Origin: CAWEHT01 sp963808455
GTDB lineage: Bacteria > Chloroflexota > Anaerolineae > CG2-30-64-16
NCBI GenBank assembly: GCA_963808455.1
Contig: CAWEHT010000114.1
Location: forward strand, 1 to 9,390
Direction: 5' to 3'
DNA length: 9,390 nucleotides
The notes below the pieces were generated by a model, which saw only the letters and a list, made by a program, of their open reading frames with translations, did not search any database and was not told where the DNA came from. How positions within the stretch are numbered: the stretch's first letter is position 1; each line of letters begins with the position of its first letter. A program made the position numbers and the translations under genes. This document shows, piece after piece, positions 7,500 to 9,390 of the stretch.

Positions 7500-7582
7500 A
7501 GCCTTGTGATACGGTTCCTCGCACGCTGCCAGCCAGAGATGCCGCCGCGGAGCAAAATCCCTGCGCGGCGGAACATTTCGCC

Positions 7583-8600
7583 TTGAACATCAGGGTGCAT
7601 GCGGCGCCCGTCGCGGTGCCGCTGTTGGCTTGCACCCTGCTCCTGCAGACTTGTGGGCAGATCATTACGCGTATGCCACCTACGCCCGTTGCTACGCCGA
7701 CCCTGGCCCTGACACCACCGGCGACGATGCGCCCGAGCGCGACACCGGCACCCTATACGCCTGCGCCCACGGCCACTCCGACCATGACCCCAACTCCCAT
7801 CACCTATACCATCCAATCGGGAGACAGTCTCCTGGCGATCGCCGAACAGTTCGATGTGTCGGTGGAGTCTTTACAGGATGCCAACGGGATCACCAACCCG
7901 GGCGCCTTGCAGATCGGGCAGGAGCTGATCGTGCCACGCCCGCCAGCCGCCAACGCAGACCAAACGCCTACCTCTACGCCGACCCCTCTGCCGTTTGCCA
8001 TCGGGAACGTGGCGTTCAGCCAGACCCCGCTGGGCGGGCTCTGGTGCCTGGGTGAGATCCACAATACGACCGGGGAGGACCTGGAGCAGGCGGCTGTCAG
8101 CGTAGTATTGCTCGATGCGCAGCAAAAGCCGCTGGCGCAAGTGCAGGCGGGGGCCGACCTCGATCTCATCCCGGCTGGAGGCTTAGCGCCTTTTGCCGTA
8201 CGTTTCGACCAGGCGCCGGTATCGTTTGCAAGCTATCTTGTAACGGCCGTGACGGGAATCAAGGGCTACGTCGGCAGCTACTATACGCGATCTGGCCGTT
8301 CGCAACGTCCAGGGCGCGGGCGAGCGCTACAGCGCTTACACGGTGAGCGGGATCATTGCCAATACCGGGCCCGAAGAAGCAGTGGGCGTCGCCGTGACGG
8401 TCACGCTGTATGATGCCCTGGGCCGGGTCATCGCCGAACGGCGGGCTGCGCCCGATCACAATGTCATTCTGAAGGGTGGGCAGACGACATTCAGCATCCA
8501 GCTAACGCCTGCCGGCGGCCCGGTAGCGAACTATCGGGTCGTGGCCCTGGGCCACCGGCTGCTCACGCCTACGCCGCCAGGTAGTACCGAGTCACCATGA
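7583..8600 (+). CDS. Envelope LysM protein with Thr/Pro-rich linker and two FxLYD-like domains, frameshifted
   Basis: Repaired length is 338 residues from TTG 7583. Residues 1-25 are a hydrophobic export segment (AAPVAVPLLACTLLLQTCG). Cys17 follows LLA, a fair lipobox, and Cys24 is a weaker alternative, so this is probably a secreted or lipid-anchored protein. A Thr/Pro-rich linker (31-72) leads to one LysM domain at about 73-118 (TYTIQSGDSLLAIAEQF through IGQELIVP), expected to bind peptidoglycan. Two tandem FxLYD-like beta-sandwiches follow at about 138-226 (VSVVLLDAQQKPLA) and 236-330 (VTVTLYDALGRVIAE). The second is in another frame. Removing one base near 8285-8288 joins SYYT to DLAVRNVQG. 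The start is uncertain: no ribosome binding site precedes the TTG, and the ATG at 7539 would give a more basic signal-peptide N-terminus (MPPRSKIPARR) but needs a second frame change. This layout is common in Chloroflexota. The gene overlaps the acyltransferase gene by ATGA. Confidence 0.85.
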
Positions 8601-9390
8601 TGCGTCCACCGAACAGCGAGGGGCTGCCGCGCGATGGCGCGCGCGATTTTGACCCCCGCGTGTACCCAAAGGTTCCGGAGAGCGAAATCAACGCCGTTGC
8701 TGTGCCTCCTGTGCGCCCTAACGTGGAACCGCCGCCTGTTCATTTCGAACCCATGAGCCTGCCCGGACGCATGTGGACCGCGGAGGATGCCCTCCTGTCC
8801 TACCGGGTGCTGCAAGGCGTGGTTCAATTCCTGTTCCGGCTCCTGACCCGGCTGCAAATCAGCGGACTTGAGAACATGCCGGCCACCGGGCCCTTGATCG
8901 TGGCGCCAAATCACCTGTCCGTCCTGGACACCATGCTGATCTTTGCGATGGCTCGTCGCAAGATGACGGCTTTTGCGGCCGACAAGTGGCGCCGTGGGCC
9001 GATCGGCTGGGTGCTGACCAACATCGGCCAGACGATCTATGTCCAGCGCGGCGTTGTCGATCGCCGTGCGCTCGGCCAGGCCATGATAGCTCTGAAGGCG
9101 GGCGCGGCGCTGGGCGTGGCCCCGGAAGGCACGCGCAGCCGGAATGGCGGGCTGCAGGAAGGCAAGAATGGGGTCGCCTATCTCGCCAGCCGGACGGACG
9201 CGACGGTGTTGCCGGTGGCCTTATGGGGCCAGGAGACTACCTGGCGTTGTTGGACGCATTTGCAGCGCCCGCTCATCCATATGTGCATAGGAGCCCCGCT
9301 GCGCTTGCCAGCCACAGCGGGCGGTGCCGGGTCGGCGGAGCTCGCCGCATACACGCAAGAGATCATGCTGGCCCTGGCCCGCATGCTTCC
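8597..9390 (+). CDS. PlsC-type 1-acyl-glycerol-3-phosphate acyltransferase, 3'-truncated by window edge
   Basis: At least 264 residues are visible and the frame is still open at the window end. All four motifs of the family are present: NHLSVLD (catalytic His106 and Asp111, the HX4D motif), IYVQRG (147-152), APEGTRS (175-181) and LPVALWG (205-211). The enzyme would transfer an acyl chain to lysophosphatidic acid, or to a related lipid, at the inner face of the membrane. It has a long N-terminal extension of about 85 residues, Pro-rich around residues 37-48, before the catalytic domain. The first stretch of real homology probably starts near GLENMPATGPLIVAPNH. The start ATG (8597) overlaps the LysM stop codon and a second ATG follows at 8600; either may be used. 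Substrate cannot be told from the motifs. The gene appears unrelated to the injection system and belongs to the divergent envelope operon. Confidence 0.93.
   Translation, partial: MMRPPNSEGLPRDGARDFDPRVYPKVPESEINAVAVPPVRPNVEPPPVHFEPMSLPGRMWTAEDALLSYRVLQGVVQFLFRLLTRLQISGLENMPATGPLIVAPNHLSVLDTMLIFAMARRKMTAFAADKWRRGPIGWVLTNIGQTIYVQRGVVDRRALGQAMIALKAGAALGVAPEGTRSRNGGLQEGKNGVAYLASRTDATVLPVALWGQETTWRCWTHLQRPLIHMCIGAPLRLPATAGGAGSAELAAYTQEIMLALARML

Larger units (their letters stand above)
7050..7582. other. Divergent intergenic region
   Basis: This stretch separates the minus-strand eCIS operon from the plus-strand envelope genes. Apart from the doubtful 59-codon frame it contains no convincing protein. 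Reading frames on the plus strand across it are rich in Arg, Pro and Ala and show no domain pattern. It holds a candidate promoter in each direction and a 14-bp palindrome between them, listed separately. I saw no tRNA and no stem followed by a T-run. Confidence 0.6.

Noticed and set aside
7121..7501. Plus-strand 126-codon open frame in the intergenic region
   Set aside because: The translation is rich in Arg, Pro, Ala and His without domain pattern, it overlaps the candidate LysM promoter and has no ribosome binding site.
1..9390. CRISPR array, tRNA/rRNA, riboswitch or intrinsic terminator
   Set aside because: I saw no spaced direct repeats, no cloverleaf or rRNA-like segment, and no stem followed by a T-run on either strand.

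Overview
The window is GC-rich, densely coding DNA, most likely from a Chloroflexota bacterium (Anaerolineae-like). That placement is an inference. It rests on a sensor kinase with the 7TM-PAS-GAF layout common in that phylum, and on an envelope protein with Thr/Pro-rich linkers, a LysM domain and FxLYD-like domains. No rRNA or other phylogenetic marker is present.

Almost all of the left 7 kb is one minus-strand operon. Read in its own direction it runs: AAA+ ATPase (7049-4690), 7TM-PAS-GAF sensor histidine kinase (4693-2416), NarL-type response regulator (2412-1762), a short degenerate receiver-like protein (1682-1271), a DUF4255/Pvc16-like protein (1237-394), and the first 43 codons of a contractile tail sheath protein (299-171). 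The ATPase, DUF4255 protein and sheath are hallmarks of an extracellular contractile injection system (eCIS, PVC/Afp/MAC type). The window therefore appears to hold the leading, regulatory end of an eCIS locus; the tube, baseplate, spike and toxin genes would lie beyond the left edge. The unusual point is a complete two-component system plus a pseudo-receiver sitting between the eCIS ATPase and the structural genes, with a 4-base overlap and very short gaps. This suggests a membrane sensor dedicated to controlling the injection system.

The left edge folds back on itself. Bases 2-171 are the reverse complement of 280-449 with one mismatch, around a 108-base spacer, and this cuts the sheath gene off. 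It is most simply a chimeric read or assembly end, though a real inverted duplication is not excluded.

To the right, 7050-7582 is a divergent intergenic region. It holds candidate promoters for both directions, a 14-bp palindrome and a doubtful 59-codon reading frame. Beyond it, on the plus strand, a LysM/FxLYD envelope protein gene overlaps by ATGA a PlsC-type acyltransferase gene that runs off the right edge.

Five of the genes carry six single-base frameshifts in total. Every one is repaired by removing exactly one base, and each repaired gene has a length divisible by three. This points to insertion errors in the sequence rather than to decay. Coordinates and lengths below refer to the repaired genes.
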